DNA of 64,000 nt, from the NCBI GenBank assembly GCA_037039925.1, contig JAXRKP010000317.1, positions 251,501 to 315,500 on the forward strand, given 5' to 3'. Under the pieces are notes generated by a model. That model was not told the origin of the DNA. It did no database searches and was given only the letters and a program-made list of their open reading frames with translations. Origin of the DNA: Doris montereyensis (taxonomy: Eukaryota > Mollusca > Gastropoda > Nudibranchia > Dorididae). Shown piece by piece: positions 51,024 to 63,497 of the stretch. The first letter of the stretch is position 1. The number at the start of each line of letters is the position of its first letter. Both the position numbers and the translations under genes were made by a program.

Positions 51024-54000
51024 ATAAATTAATCTTTGTAACACTACTAACATGTAGCTCTTACACCAAGAGTTGTCAAAACAAGGATGTGACTGAAAAA
51101 CATTTATTTTCTGAACCAACGTCCAATAGCCCTGAATAACAATACACAAAAATAAGATAAAACAAAGCATGCCCGGCAATTCGCCTCTGAATCCAAGGTT
51201 AGCGCAACAATTTGAACTTGAGCCTGAAACTGAAAAGAATTGGGTTTTTGTTGCCGTGTATCTGGATAACGTCTCAGGACTTAAACTAAATATAATAAGA
51301 TCTCGAATGCAAATATATGGTAGGTTGATGCGTTGGTTGCCCACCTCTGGTTGCAACGAGACTATGTTCATAATGAGAACAGAGGTGACGGAGTCTGAGA
51401 CGTAGATGGATGTCGACCTGCCACTCATACGGATTTAATCAGAATCATTCAGATTTATTTCTTAAACTCAAGGGCATATGGACGTTCCGATTTGGTTCAT
51501 GATCATTCAAATTTTTGGATGCTTGTAAAGCGTTTTCCAAAGTTCACCTTTTAAATCATATTTTTAAAATTGTTATTATATAAATGAGTTTTGTTTAATG
51601 TGTATCGCTCGTTCACACTTGCGTTTCGACAGCCGACCCTGTCTCGCACCGAACTACATACCAATAACGGATAGATAATGTAGACATCTAGCTGATTCGG
51701 CTTGTTGAGCCCATCAGTCATCAGAAAAATTTACCGAGCTTTCTTGGTGCGTAATTTAACGCTATGCATACTTCTTCACATCACAATACAATAATAATAC
51801 TAAAACGCAATTAAATTAGAGACAGAGAAATTAAAATATCGCAGGTTCAATTAGAGGTCAAGTTCTCTCAACTACCACCCCCATCTTGCTCTATTATTCT
51901 GCGAAGCAATATTATTGATTGATAAAGTCACGATGAAGATACAAGATTGTTAACACCTTGACATTGTTGTGTCTGAGCGAGTGTGAAGCCATCAAAGAAA
52001 TATGAACAGTCAGAGAAGAGGGGGGGGTGGATGGAGGTTTTGAGTGCCTGAGGAATTAGGGGGAAATATCGGCTTTTTCCTCGGTCAGGTTTTTCTAGTT
52101 GGGTTTTTTTTACTTGCCATTTATCTTGCTCTTTCCTTTAAGTTCAACCCATATATCACTACATTTGGTTAACGGGATAAATTCCAATGAAACAAACAAA
52201 CATTAAAATCAGTCACATGTGCTCTCCTTTAGGTTTAGTTACACTAGTTACAGTCAGCTGGATTCCTCGGTAGCTGTACATTAGATTTATATGGATACTT
52301 ACATCATTTCTTCTCACTATTGATTTAACTGCTGCTTTCAAGCATCAAGTGAGATTTGGATTATTAATAGAGGAGGAGGAGCGACCATGGAAATAATTCC
52401 TTGAAACTCACCCTTCAGGTACTTAACTTAGAAAAACCTAGGTCTTAAAGTGAAAGATTCATGACACCAATAGCTTTTGCAGTTATTATGGACATCTGTT
52501 TATACAATTAGATCAGCTTCACCTCAATACAAGAAAAATCAGATCAGGCTGTCAAACATACATGTTTCCATCTTCAAACATTGATTGCCACCTGCACTCG
52601 TTTTTACCCTCGTACAGTAAGGCTTTGGAATGGACTGGCAACAGAAATCAATCTCAGCAATAAAATTGAAAACTATAAACACAGAATTAAACACAACAAG
52701 TTCAAATCAAAATTGGATTGACAGTTTTATTTAGATTAAAAGTATCTGTGTTGTGAGTAATACTCAAGAATTGAATCGGTCAGTTATTTTGAAAAAAGAA
52801 GAAGAACCATGGGTGACATTCTGCTTTCGTATTTTTGCTTTAGTTGACGGTCTACCACTTGACTGACACTGACACAACATCTACTTTAGTTGACGGTCTA
52901 CCACTTGACTGACACTGACACAATATCTACTTTAGTTGACGGTCTACCACTTGACTGACACAACATCTACTTTAGTTGACGGTCTACCACTTGAGTGACA
53001 CAACATCTGCTTTAGTTGACAGTCTACCACTTGAGTGACACAATGTCTGCTTTAGTTGATGGTCTATCACTTGACTGACACTGACACAACATCTACTTTA
53101 GTTGACGGTCTATCACTTGAATGACACTGACACAACATCTACTTTAGTTGACGGTCTACCACTTGAATGACACTGACACAACATCTACTTTAGTTGATGG
53201 TCTACCACTTGAATGACACTGACACAACATCTGCTTTAGTTGATGGTCTACCACTTGAATGACACTGACACAACATCTACTTTAGTTGATGGTCTACCAC
53301 TTGAATGACACTGACACAACATCTACTTTAGTTGACGGTCTATCACTTGACTGACACTGACACAACATCTACTTTAGTTGAACTTGAATGACACTGACAC
53401 AACATCTACTTTAGTTGATGGTCTACCACTTGAATGACACTGACACAACATCTACTTTAGTTGGACGGTCTATCAATTGACTGACACTGACACAACATCT
53501 ACTTTAGTTGATGGTCTACCACTTGAATGACACTGACACAACATCTACTTTAGTTGATGGTCTACCACTTGAATGACACTGACACAACATCTACTTTAGT
53601 TGACGGTCTATCACTTGACTGACACTGACACAACATCTACTTTAGTTGACGGTCTACCACTTGACTGACACTGACACAACATCTGCTTTAGTTGACGGTC
53701 TACCACTTGACTGGCACTGACACAACATCTGCTTTAGTTGATGGTCTACCACTTGACTGACACTGACACAACATCTGCTTTAGTTGATGGTCTACCACTT
53801 GACTGACACTGACACAACATCTGCTTTAGTTGATGGTCTACCACTTGACTGACACTGACACAACATCTACTTTAGTTGACGGTCTATCACTTGACTGACA
53901 CTGACACAACATCTACTTTAGTTGACGTTGGTCTACCACTTGACTGACACTGACACAACATCTACTTTAGTTGACAGTCTATCACTTGACTGACACTGAC

Positions 54001-55779
54001 ACAACATCTACTTTAGTTGACGGTCTACCACTTGACTGACACTGACACAACATCTACTTTAGTTGATGGTCTACCACTTGACTAACACTGACACAACATC
54101 TACTTTAGTTGATGGTCTACCACTTGACTGACACTGACACAACATCTACTTTAGTTGACGATCTACCACTTGACTGACACAACATCTACCTTAGTTGACG
54201 GTCTACTACGAAATCAGGGCTTGCCTTAGTCTCCCACAACTACCGGTCAGTTAGTGGTTGTTATGCGAGTTATTTGATGATGGAGAGTCGTGTGATAAAA
54301 ATGCTATCATTTTATTAATGGTGCAGCTATACTACCCCTGTAGTTGATGGTAACGGCTTAACTGAGCCACATGCCCATTCATCAAACAATAGCGCAGATA
54401 GACCATAGCCAATCAGGTGGCAGTTCCTGTAGACTCCAATTTTGCGATAGACTGTCAACTAAAGTAGCACTCAACCATAAAAACGAGACAAGATTTGTTA
54501 GACAGGCCATCGGTGATACACCTGTAGTGAGATAAAATCTACTTCAGTGAGGACTATAATTTTTCTGTGAAGTTTACAGCCTGTCTGGTTCACAGATATG
54601 TGGTGTTTGATGCCTAAATCAAGTGTTGTGCTTGTATGACCGGGTCACTCATCCTCTGCTGATAGTTGTATGATATCACATTAGCAGTGATAAAAAAATG
54701 TGCCACAACAATTTTATATGTAATATATTAATATTGTGAATTAAAGTCTTGCAGTTAAGTCATCAATCCGACTGTTGTGCCTCCTGAAAAGTTTTCAAAA
54801 CCTGAGCTGGGTGGACAAAATTCAACTGTGTCAATGTTTTTCTTTATGTTAATTTTTAAAAACTTTTTGCGTAGGTTTTTTTTTTTACATTGTCCATTAT
54901 TGGTTTGATGTATTCAGGCATAGTGTGGTTTTTCTATCTTTTCAGGCTGAAAGACAGTTCCTACAAGTCCAAGAAAACAGACGAGCCATGCAACAAGATC
55001 TAGTCGGTATTCAGACAGATGTCCGCTCCTTAGCAAATGACTTAGAGAAAACACATCGCACTGACCCATGTTACATCGATCTTGTCAAAAAAGAACATGA
55101 AATTTTACTGATAGAGAAAGACATGATCAGTAAAATTAAATCTCTTGACAAAGCGGAAAGAGATTACTTCTCATTGCTAAGCGCTGCTGTTCGAGAAAGT
55201 CATGAGAAAGAAAGAGCTAGAGCTGAAAGAACGAAATATTGGTCAGTCATTGGATCTGTAATTGGCGCAATTATAGGTATAACGGGTTCAACCTGGAATA
55301 ATCGTATGAGATTGAAGGAAATGAGGGCAATCGCCACTGCATCGGGAGAAGTGGCTACAGAATATAAAGAAGTTGCTGCCAAGCTGATTTCCAATATTTC
55401 GCATTTACAAAATGTTTCTGTTGAAGATTTGTCAGTGAAAAAGAAATGAAAATAATTATCCTATTTCAAAAGCTTTGCTTCAAGACAGTTTGCAGCAAAT
55501 TGTACGTGAGCAGACAGACTTGATTACACAGACTATCAGTGAACAAACAAATGTGATTTTTTCAAACATGAATGATGTAAAAAAGTTATTAAGCATTGAC
55601 CATGCGTCAGCGGGTGGAAAAAATGTGATTTATGTAGGACCGGATGTGAAAGATCTTCTGGAGGAAACAAGGAAGGGTTTAAATAATGATATTGGGGGAA
55701 AATGATTTCAATCTCTATACTTGGATGCTTTCTAACAGTTGGTCTTTCTTTACTAGCAGCCTATGTCAAAGGGCCCTAA
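50541..55779 (+). CDS. CCDC51: CCDC51 / MITOK mitochondrial potassium channel protein, two coding exons
   Basis: Exon 1 is 50541-50807 and exon 2 is 54946-55779; the intron is GT-AG, phase 0. Residues 1-30 are basic and hydroxylated without acidic residues, as in a mitochondrial presequence. Then FMQVYEDFVGLTEVKHAQTK, a long coiled coil, the signature SAAVRESHEKERARAERTK and a first membrane segment YWSVIGSVIGAIIGITGSTW. After a variable region a C-terminal hydrophobic segment SILGCFLTVGLSLLAAYVKG is visible. CCDC51 is the pore-forming subunit of the mitochondrial ATP-sensitive potassium channel, partnered by ABCB8, in the inner membrane. The frame breaks twice: at about 55434-55449, where TGA follows SVKKK although KALLQDSLQQIVREQ continues in another frame, and at 55699-55704, where one more A would join IGGK to the final membrane segment. 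Both positions are A runs, consistent with consensus errors. If they are real, the protein would lose its second membrane segment. Confidence 0.9.
50972..51020. repeat. (TA)n microsatellite in CCDC51 intron
   Basis: About 24 TA units. The following stretch 51020-52500 contains AT-rich intron without recognisable elements. Confidence 0.95.
52530..52723 (+). mobile_element. LINE ORF2 C-terminal fragment (CR1/L2-like)
   Basis: One frame gives RFYPRTVRLWNGLATEINLS followed by NKIENYKHRIKHNKFKSKLD and a TGA. The pattern FxPRTxRLWNxL followed by a short basic helix is the classic end of CR1/L2/Rex-type ORF2 proteins. 5' truncated remnant inside the CCDC51 intron. Confidence 0.75.
52843..54208. repeat. 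46-bp minisatellite in CCDC51 intron
   Basis: About 30 tandem units with core TTTAGTTGACGGTCTACCAC and then TTGACTGACACTGACACAAC. Some units lack one CTGACA hexamer. Variant positions (ACGG/ATGG, ACTGAC/AATGAC) cluster into blocks. A single inverted piece of the unit, GATAGACTGTCAACTAAAGT, lies outside the array at about 54445-54465. Confidence 0.95.
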
Positions 55780-56129
55780 GACAGCATTTGTGCCATGGGG
55801 AAAACAAAGACCAATTTTTGCATAGCCTTCTGGTGATAATCCCTCCCCTCCCTACCCCACCAAAAAAACAATCTCGGGAGTGTTAGAAAATGTTCACATG
55901 AATTTTTGTGTCACAGTCACACGTGTGAGCAAAGAGTATGCATGTGAATTGGATGTGGTGATAAATACATGTTTTGTTTACCATTTTAAATGTAGAAAGA
56001 AAAAGGGGAAAAGGTGATAAATGCATGTTAGAGGCATACTGCACTGTGTATATAATCTACACCTAATTAGTGTAGTTTGCTCTTAATTTTAACTACTGAT
56101 GTGATCAAAATGATGTGCCAATGATGGAC

Positions 56130-56135
56130 AATAAA
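56130..56135 (+). terminator. CCDC51 polyadenylation signal
   Basis: AATAAA about 350 bases after the CCDC51 stop at 55777-55779, in a plausible 3' UTR. A GT-rich stretch does not follow closely, so the call is moderate. Confidence 0.5.
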
Positions 56136-56247
56136 GTTTATTGTTATTATTATATTTAATTATAATTGTATATAATTCTTTTAGGTGGAAGCATGCAATA
56201 CTAATAAACAATCCTATGCAATCGGTCAGTGTTCATAAAGATAAATA

Positions 56248-57529
56248 CAGTGCAACCTGTCCATGGCGACCACCAAAGATCATAGACCAGAGTGGTTGTT
56301 ATGGACAGGTGGTTGCTCTGGGCAGGTTATGGTTAGATAGAAAGAATTTGTCAAATTAACCAACAAAATTCCCCAGAGTTGTTAAATGCATAGCACATTT
56401 GATTGCAGACTTAGAACTTCCAATAGCCCATCAAGATTTTAAAATTATTTGTTTTTATTCAATCTGGCCTTATGTGCCACCCTGGTACAATAAGACTAAG
56501 TTTTTTTGTTATTTTGTAATCAACGTCATAGTTTTGTATTTCATTTTTTTTTAAAGAATTCTGATATCAGTCTCTGCTTCTGCTGTTGTCTGCAGTTTAC
56601 CATTCCCTCTTCCAGTTCATCAAGGTGCTCTAAAAAGAATGTCATGGGTCGCTGTTGTAAGAAGTCTTGTAGGTGCTTCTTGCATGGATACTTTGGGTTC
56701 TGCTTTGTTGTCATCGTCACCATCAGCATCCCAACCCTCACCTGCATTGTTAAACTTTTAAGTCAAGCTGTTTGCATTTAAATTCCAGGTGGTTGATTCT
56801 GTGTCGGAAACACAAAGCCCTATGCCGATTTCCAAGAACTGTATGAATGGCACAATGATGGCAGTGTTGCTCAGCTGGTCGTTTGTTTGGCACTTCTTCA
56901 ATTTGATTGCTGATTTTGAGCTGAGGTTGTATTCCAGCCTTGTGGAAGCAGTTGGTAATTGTAGATGCTTCCACCTCTCTCCACGATGAAACAATTCATT
57001 TATTGTCGTAGAGGACGTGGACTCTTTTCATGATTTCAATCCCTGTGCTTGTTTTATCTGTCTCCATTTCTGCCAGCACCTGTAGTGGAACTGAACTTTC
57101 CGATAGCTTGGTCCATTGGCTGAAGAACTGATGATGTATTGAATGGGAAGAATTGCAGTTTGACGTTGCTCAGTTGTCAATCTGAATCTGATGGAGCATT
57201 GTCAAGAAAATTATGACAGTCTAATTCTGACATTTCATTTTTTCGTTGAAAAAAATGAAATTATCTAGCCAGTTGGTGAAAATTTTATGTTGTCATTCAT
57301 GCCTTTCGAGAACTCTTGTAGACCAATGGGAGTTGTTTTATATCCAAAGAGCCGAAGAATAATGTAAGGTTGTACCTAATGGTCGTTATGGATAGGTTAT
57401 GATGATGATTGGTCAGTCAAATTAGGTTGTTGCGGTTGTGTTGGACAGGTGGTTACTATGGAGAAGGACAAAATATAGAAACAATGCAAAGGAGTTGATT
57501 GTAGGTGGTCGTTAGGGTAGGTTGGACTG
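56248..57529 (-). mobile_element. Tigger/pogo-type DNA transposon, internally deleted and decayed
   Basis: Terminal inverted repeats: left CAGTGCAACCTGTCCATGGC, right (reverse complement) CAGTCCAACCTACCCTAACG. Both are flanked by TA (56246-56247, 57530-57531), and both continue into GACCACC. The minus strand encodes pogo-type transposase remnants: DNAPSDSD, LSNVKLQFFPFNTSSVLQPM then DQ, and further on ASTITNCFHKAGIQP. The second and third catalytic aspartates (DNAPS, QPMDQ) are visible; the DNA-binding part and the first aspartate are not. Stops and frameshifts are frequent. 1282 bp, about half of an autonomous Tigger. Confidence 0.85.
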
Positions 57530-57531
57530 TA

Positions 57532-59138
57532 TGGTGGACTACAACAAACCATGTTTTTATACCTATAGTAGTACTACTACAGTATGTGTACATGTTGTCA
57601 TGCAAAGTAATTCCCCACAAGAAAAATCCCAAAATGTATAAAACTCTAATCCTTGATTCTAGCTAATGAATCACAATATTCATTTTGTTTTATTTTGCCA
57701 TAAACAAATGTCTCACAATAAGGTTCAATAAAAGCTTGAAAACCAACTTTCTTTCTTATGTAGTTTATTATATTGTCTTGACCCATTTCTTAAGAGATAC
57801 TAGGGGTTTTAATTTTAGAGCTGATTTTTCATATTTCATTTGTTCTCATATTGTTTGACATCTCCAAAATTCAATTCAATTCAATTCAAAATACTTTTAA
57901 TCAATTATTCAGAATGGCCCATTTCCAGGTCAAAAACCTATTGTTATGACTATTTAATAATCTTATCACTCTTGGTTTAAGTATTGGTTTGTCAGGAGTA
58001 ATATTTTTGGATTCACTTTCCACTTTGCATACAATACAAATGAACATTAAGTGTTCTGTGAACTTTTTTTTTCTTGTTAATGAAGTTAAGGGTTTGGCAT
58101 CAAGGTTGATCAGAAATGGATGAAAATTATCTGTGCTGAGTAGGTTGAATAAAGAACTAACCAACCAACTAAAGCTATCTGTTATTTCCAAAACCACCAG
58201 GCTATATTGAACTCTGGAAAAGCCATAACTAGCTTGTCTTGGTTATCATTGTTTTTCTCCTTTTTTTTTTTAGGGGGAGGGGGGATTATTCCTGTGTATT
58301 GCTTTCTTGGCTGTTTGGTTGTTTTTCTGGAAAAGGGATGCAGTTGGATATGTCTCCAGTATTTTTTTTTTGGGGGGGGTGGTTGTATTTCTGATATAAT
58401 TTATAATCTTAGAATTGAATAAAATTAATATACATAAGAATATTATTTCTTCTTCTTCTCCTTTTCTCTTTATTCACCTATGTCATTAGGTCAAGGTTGC
58501 TCAGTTGTGTCTTTTTTCTCCAATATTCTCGGTCCTGAGTATCTAGCTCAAGCAATTTTAAGTCTTGTCCAGTGTTATACATTGTACCTTAATGAAATTA
58601 TTTTGGATGATGCATAAAGTTGAAGATTAATTTATTATGTCTTTCATATTGAACTCAATGCATATAATATACTGGAGATGAATTGTTGTGGATGAAGACA
58701 TCCTACCTTTTATGTACTTTTATTTGAAAAGTTTAAAAATTGATTGATTTTTAAATATTTGTTGTACATTTCTCTTGACAAATAGTCAATTAATAATAAA
58801 AGACAAACAATGAATGATGTAAGGGGCATGTCAAAAGCGATGAATGAGGACATCAAATAACATTAAAGCCCTGTATGAAAAAAGATAATACAAATACAAA
58901 GCAATAAACAGAAAAAAATCTCTGGGCATGAATAGAATGGAACCTGCAACATGGGTGCCGACATGAAGTTGAAGGTCACAGGTTTGGTTCTATTGATGCC
59001 CAAGTGTTTTTTCTGTTAAATATTAATAGTCTTCCATTCATATAAAAAATATGGAAGTTTAAAACCCATCTACATACAATAGAGACACGACACTGACTGA
59101 AATTATGTCTTTTTCCATGAATCTACCTGCTATTTAGC
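57532..59138. other. Intergenic DNA without recognisable gene
   Basis: AT-rich. Contains (AATTC)n at about 57868-57890 and two G-rich/T-rich tracts at 58270 and 58365. Nothing coding recognised. Confidence 0.45.
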
Positions 59139-60000
59139 CTATATGAGTCTCATATAATGTGTACAATGGCAGTAGTGCAGTTGAATGGCCTCACAGTCAA
59201 TAAAGGTGCTTGCCCTATGCTGTGTATTGTGACATAATGCTGGTCTTAAAGAATCTGTGTTAATTATTTGTTTTGCAATGTCTCTCCATCTCTCGATTTT
59301 GTGCAGTGCTAGAGTTTTCAAAGCAAGTTAGTAGGTCTCTTTCTGTTTTCAGTTGTGTTGGTATGTGTTTGTCCTTTCCATTTTCGGATTTCAGTGGGTA
59401 TAAGTATTATTTTTATGCGAGATCATTTTGTTAGTTGTGGTTCAGTGTCATTGGCAATGATGTTGGTGTTCTTACTTTGTATTTCAGTCCCTCACTAAAG
59501 TATGCATTCATTGCTGTCCTGATGATGTGTCCAAATATCTCCACCGCTGTTCTTTGCCCTGTTCACTAAAGTAATAGGCCTAATTCGGCAGCGGCCGTAT
59601 AAACCGTTGTTGCCGTATGTCAGGATTGGAATGATAAGGGTTTCAGAGAGTTGGATTCTGTGCTGTTCTGTAATTGCATTTTTGCTTGTCCAGATTCTGT
59701 TCAATTCGAGAAAAATATTTTGTTCTGTTAGTATCTTTTTTTCTTGTGGTATCTTCATTTTCATTGATAAGGTTGCCTTATTTTCGGATACTTCCTATAT
59801 ATCTTTCTACTTTTGAAATTTCTGTTTTTGATTCATTTACTTGGAAATTCTATTGTTTTAATGCGTTAGTGTTAGATATTATTGGAATATAACTTCGTGC
59901 TTTTTCTTCTGTGTCAAAGACTAGGTCCACGTCATCTGGGTATATATCATCAGTTCCCTGGTCACATAGTACATCTATTATTATCTATGATCAATAATGT
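59139..60000 (-). mobile_element. LINE reverse transcriptase fragment, decayed
   Basis: On the minus strand: GTDDIYPDDVDLVFDTEEKA (catalytic box with Ala replaced by Pro, about 59915-59970), NESKTEISKVE, then in another frame NRIWTSKNAITEQHRIQLSE and TLIIPILTYGNNGLYG, and finally LALHKIERWRDIAKQI near 59300. The order matches the palm, thumb and C-terminal region of non-LTR retrotransposon ORF2. Several stops and frameshifts; dead. Confidence 0.75.
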
Positions 60001-60671
60001 GTACAAAAGGAACAGAATTATTTTGTTAAAATATCTTCTTTTCTGGCTTTATTTTGAATTAGCTTAAGGTTGTGAGCTGTAGATCGTTTTATTGTTTTTG
60101 TTATTGTCATGTTCTTGATTTTCTTTTTTTAGTTTCTTTGAGTGACGTTAGGTTGGGTTTTTTTTCATTGCGAATAGGTATTCTGTGGGGGTTTTTTTGT
60201 TCTTGTTTTTGTAATTTCCAAGTGTAAATTTCATTTGGTAAAAGATTAAAAGAAAGGAAATGTTTAGTCTTTCTTAAAAATGTTGAGCGTTCTGGAATTG
60301 TTCTGTCTGAGAACACCATTTTGTTTTACATACTGGTACTAGGTTTTGTTTCAGTGTTATGAAATGTTTTCAGGCTTTGCTAGTGTATTACAAAAGCTAT
60401 TTAAATATTATTTTGAAAAATTGGTTTTATATGAAGAAATATTTCATAATAAGGTCATCAGAGTAAAACTAAGAAGAGCTGTGTTGTGTACATGAATCAC
60501 ATTTTTGTAATGAATATAATCTGAACTTTTTTGTAATGCAGATTTTGTTGAGTTATTGAATCTGCTGTTAAGAAGTTATGAATAATAAAACATATTGAAA
60601 ATATATATTATAGACATGTTACTCTTTGTTTTAGATCTAATACGTACTTACATACAAGTATTTCATTTCAG

Positions 60672-60767
60672 TTTTTCGAAAAAGAATCCCGTTATCCAGA
60701 TGAACATGACTTACAGTCACAGTTTAGAAACGTGTTGTCGTGCCTGACTGATTATAATGGTGAAAAA
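60672..60767 (+). CDS. Candidate internal coding exon of an unrecognised gene
   Basis: Exactly 32 codons between a good acceptor (TTTCATTTCAG, ending 60671) and a GTAAAG donor at 60768. The peptide FFEKESRYPDEHDLQSQFRN then VLSCLTDYNGEK is compositionally like real protein. I do not recognise the family. Both edges are phase 0, compatible with the candidate terminal exon at 63498. The donor coincides with the outer edge of a reversed SINE. Confidence 0.45.
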
Positions 60768-61015
60768 GTAAAGTTCCTTCAAAGCTATTAAGGCCCATAG
60801 AGCTAGAGCGTAGCTTGGTTTCTGTACCCTGAAACGGTTGACAGGTGACTACAATCACCTCCTGGAACAGGACACTAGTCTGATGCAGGTTTTTACTCCC
60901 TGGTTAGTGTTCGCATCCATTTGCACCTGGGTTGAGTGGAGAAAATGTGTGTTAAGTGTCTTTTCCAAGGAACACAACAGCGTATCTAGCTTTGCTAAGA
61001 TTCAAACTTGGGACG
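60768..61015 (-). mobile_element. tRNA-derived SINE, copy 7, head truncated
   Basis: Minus-strand copy: tail AAGTTCCTTCAAAGC at left, TTTGCACCTGGGTTGAGTGG central, ending in ATTCAAACTTGGGAC without a full tRNA head. It directly abuts the candidate exon at 60672-60767. Confidence 0.78.
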
Positions 61016-61720
61016 TAAATAATGTAACATTCCATTTCTTGACTTTTATGGATTTCTTTGTTAAAGGGGTCTCTGCCTAAAAGGCCGACTTAGACTACAG
61101 ACTGCCTTTTCCGTGTAACAGATTTGGTTTCTGTGTTAGCAAAACATCAATTAGTGCTACACATGTAATACATTGCATAATGTGTACATGATGTCGCAAG
61201 TGCCAGTTCGAGATGACCATAAGTCAGACATCCATTAAGAAGGTGTGAATGCAGGTGTTGAGCTAGACCTTGCTTGTCCACCTAATAATACAGTGCAGAG
61301 TTGACACATGGCGTCACTTAGAAAGTTGTGCTGTCATAGTCTTTTATTGTCTACCTTATCCATCAATCGTCGACGAGAGGAGATTTAACGACCCACCATG
61401 GCTTCTTGATTACATGTCTTATCTATCTACCATCCATCGAAGATCGATTGTGAATGTGAGTGACATCTTTGAAGAATGCCATTTTCGTTTTGATCAACTG
61501 GTCCTGTGGCTACTTGGTCGTTTGATTCTGCATTTTACCACTAACAGAAGGGCTTAGGTACCTCAAACTGCTGAGGGAAAACAAAATCCCTAGGTCCCTA
61601 GCAAATCAGGAAACCTGGCAAATTGGGACGATTTTACAATCCACCTAGATTTCTTAATTAGAGAGGTTCCACTGTATTAGTAAAGAAAAAATGCACCCAT
61701 TATAATACTTGGTTACTTAC
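61016..61720. other. No recognised feature
   Basis: An open frame at 61270-61557 (+) shows no conserved motif and no codon pattern I can support as coding; it may be chance or a fossil. Confidence 0.4.
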
Positions 61721-61724
61721 TTAA

Positions 61725-62245
61725 GCCTGCTACCCCTTCTTGGGCATAGGCCATCTACAAGTACCCTCAGTTTTTCAGTCCTGGATTATCTTTTCTAGCT
61801 CCTGCCAGCCGTACCTTATCCTTTTTATTTCTGTCTCCATATCTCTTCGCCATGGTTTTGGTGGTCTTCCTTTCCTCTCTTTCTTTTCCCCTGCGGAGTC
61901 CAGGTCAGGGCATACCTAGTGGTGTTTTGTTTAGACTTTTCAGTGTGTGACCTACCTATCCGCCATCTTTCTTTTGAATGTTTTCTTCAACCGAAGTGAT
62001 GGTGTCACGCCAGTATATTCAGAGGATCTTACATAAGCAGCTGTTAATAAATGTCTGGAGTTCCCTATGGTGGTCTTTGTTATTCTCCAGGTCTAAGGTC
62101 CATACAAAGGGACAGATTTGATGTTAGAATTTAAGAGGCGGATTTTAGTGTTTGTGGATATTTTCAGGACTTCAAGATAATTTTGAGCGATTGTTGTTTT
62201 CACATCCGCATCTGTTCCTCCTTGCCGATCATTATAATACATATA
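61725..62245 (-). mobile_element. LINE ORF2 3' end, decayed (RTE-like)
   Basis: The minus strand gives GGTDADVKTTIAQNYLEVLK, then NTKIRLLNSNIKSVPLYGP followed by a stop and TWRITKTTIGN, and at the left end RKTTKTMAKRYGDR. These correspond to the widespread non-LTR pattern GGTDEDV / TKLRIFNSNVKSVLLYG.ETW / GRPKTTWRR near the ORF2 C-terminus. Many frame breaks. Confidence 0.78.
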
Positions 62246-62592
62246 CTGTCATATTCCACAGTGTTGAATGCACCCCAGTCTTTCAAATAAAAGTAAAGCT
62301 TATCCAATGTTAGTCAATGGGAGAAACTGTTATTGTTAGTAAAAATTTGTAGAAAGATGTCCAGTTCGATGTATTTTAAAGATATTTATTTACTCTTTCT
62401 GGAGAGCCATACAATAGAATTTTGAATAAAATTGTATATATGCATACACACAAATGCACACATAAATGTGTATCTGACTATATATAATATTTATATAACA
62501 ATGTGTAATGCGTGATCTAGTTATCCTTTACATGTATACACACGCATTGGTGCACACGCACTCTCTCTCACACATACATATACACGTTAATA

Positions 62593-62601
<9 letters not shown>

Positions 62602-62658
<57 letters not shown>
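62602..62658. repeat. (TA)n microsatellite
   Basis: About 28 TA units. The sequence 62660-63260 shows nothing else recognised. Confidence 0.95.
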
Positions 62659-62661
<3 letters not shown>

Positions 62662-63272
62662 GATTGAGTATTTTCTATTACTGGATTGTAAATCTGCTGA
62701 TAATCAAGTCTCTACACTCAACACCCCAGAGTTTGTTACAGTGAAAAGGAGGTTTTGAGTTTCATGCAAAATGAGGGTACAATCAAGGAGGACAGGGAAT
62801 GTGAATTATTTTATTGACGATAATTTTACTATCAGTATCAGATACATATGAAAACATATAGTAGGGTAACAAATAGGAATGAAGTGTAAAACATGAAACT
62901 TTGAGGAAAAATATAAACTTGAAAGAAAATGTTACAGATGTTTTTTTGTTTTTGGGTTTTATGTTTTGTTTTGTTTAATTATCTTTCAATCACACTCATG
63001 GATAAGGACAATTTTATCTTTATTGTCACAGTCTTAGTCTGTCTTGAGGGGAGGTAAAAAAGAAATTTGAAAAGAAATCAACCCTTCAACCTCAAACTAT
63101 TCAATGGTAAAGACAAGGTCATTGTGTAATAATTATTCTTTTATCACTCTTCATCAGACAACAAAACAAAAGACAAAATGCTTAAGAGGCGTTGGGTAGG
63201 ACTTTTTGACAGAAACCAAAACAGTCTTAAGAAGTGCTTTGGAATATTGATAAAGTGCGCAAAATACATGAA

Positions 63273-63397
63273 TACATTTGCACCTGGGTAGAGTGGGGAA
63301 AATGTGTATTTAGTGTCTTTCCCAACGAACACAATGTCGGACCTAATTTTGCTAGGTCCCCAGTTTGGCAGCTTAACTGCTCAGTCACCACCACATA
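63273..63397 (-). mobile_element. tRNA-derived SINE, copy 8, head half only
   Basis: TTTGCACCTGGGTAGAGTGG, TTAGTGTCTTTCCCA, then CCCCAGTTTGGCAGCTTAAC and TGCTCAGTCACC: the tRNA-like head and central block without the tail. Confidence 0.75.
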
Positions 63398-63497
63398 TGG
63401 TGGAGCAGGGTAAATTGCAATGAAACCCATAATCAGGGAGAGGCCTTCATTTGGAAAAATATTTCTAGAATACTAATTGCTTCTTCACTACTTTGAG

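Noticed and set aside
61270..61557. 95-residue open frame
   Set aside because: No motif, no supporting splice or start context; kept only as an unassigned stretch.
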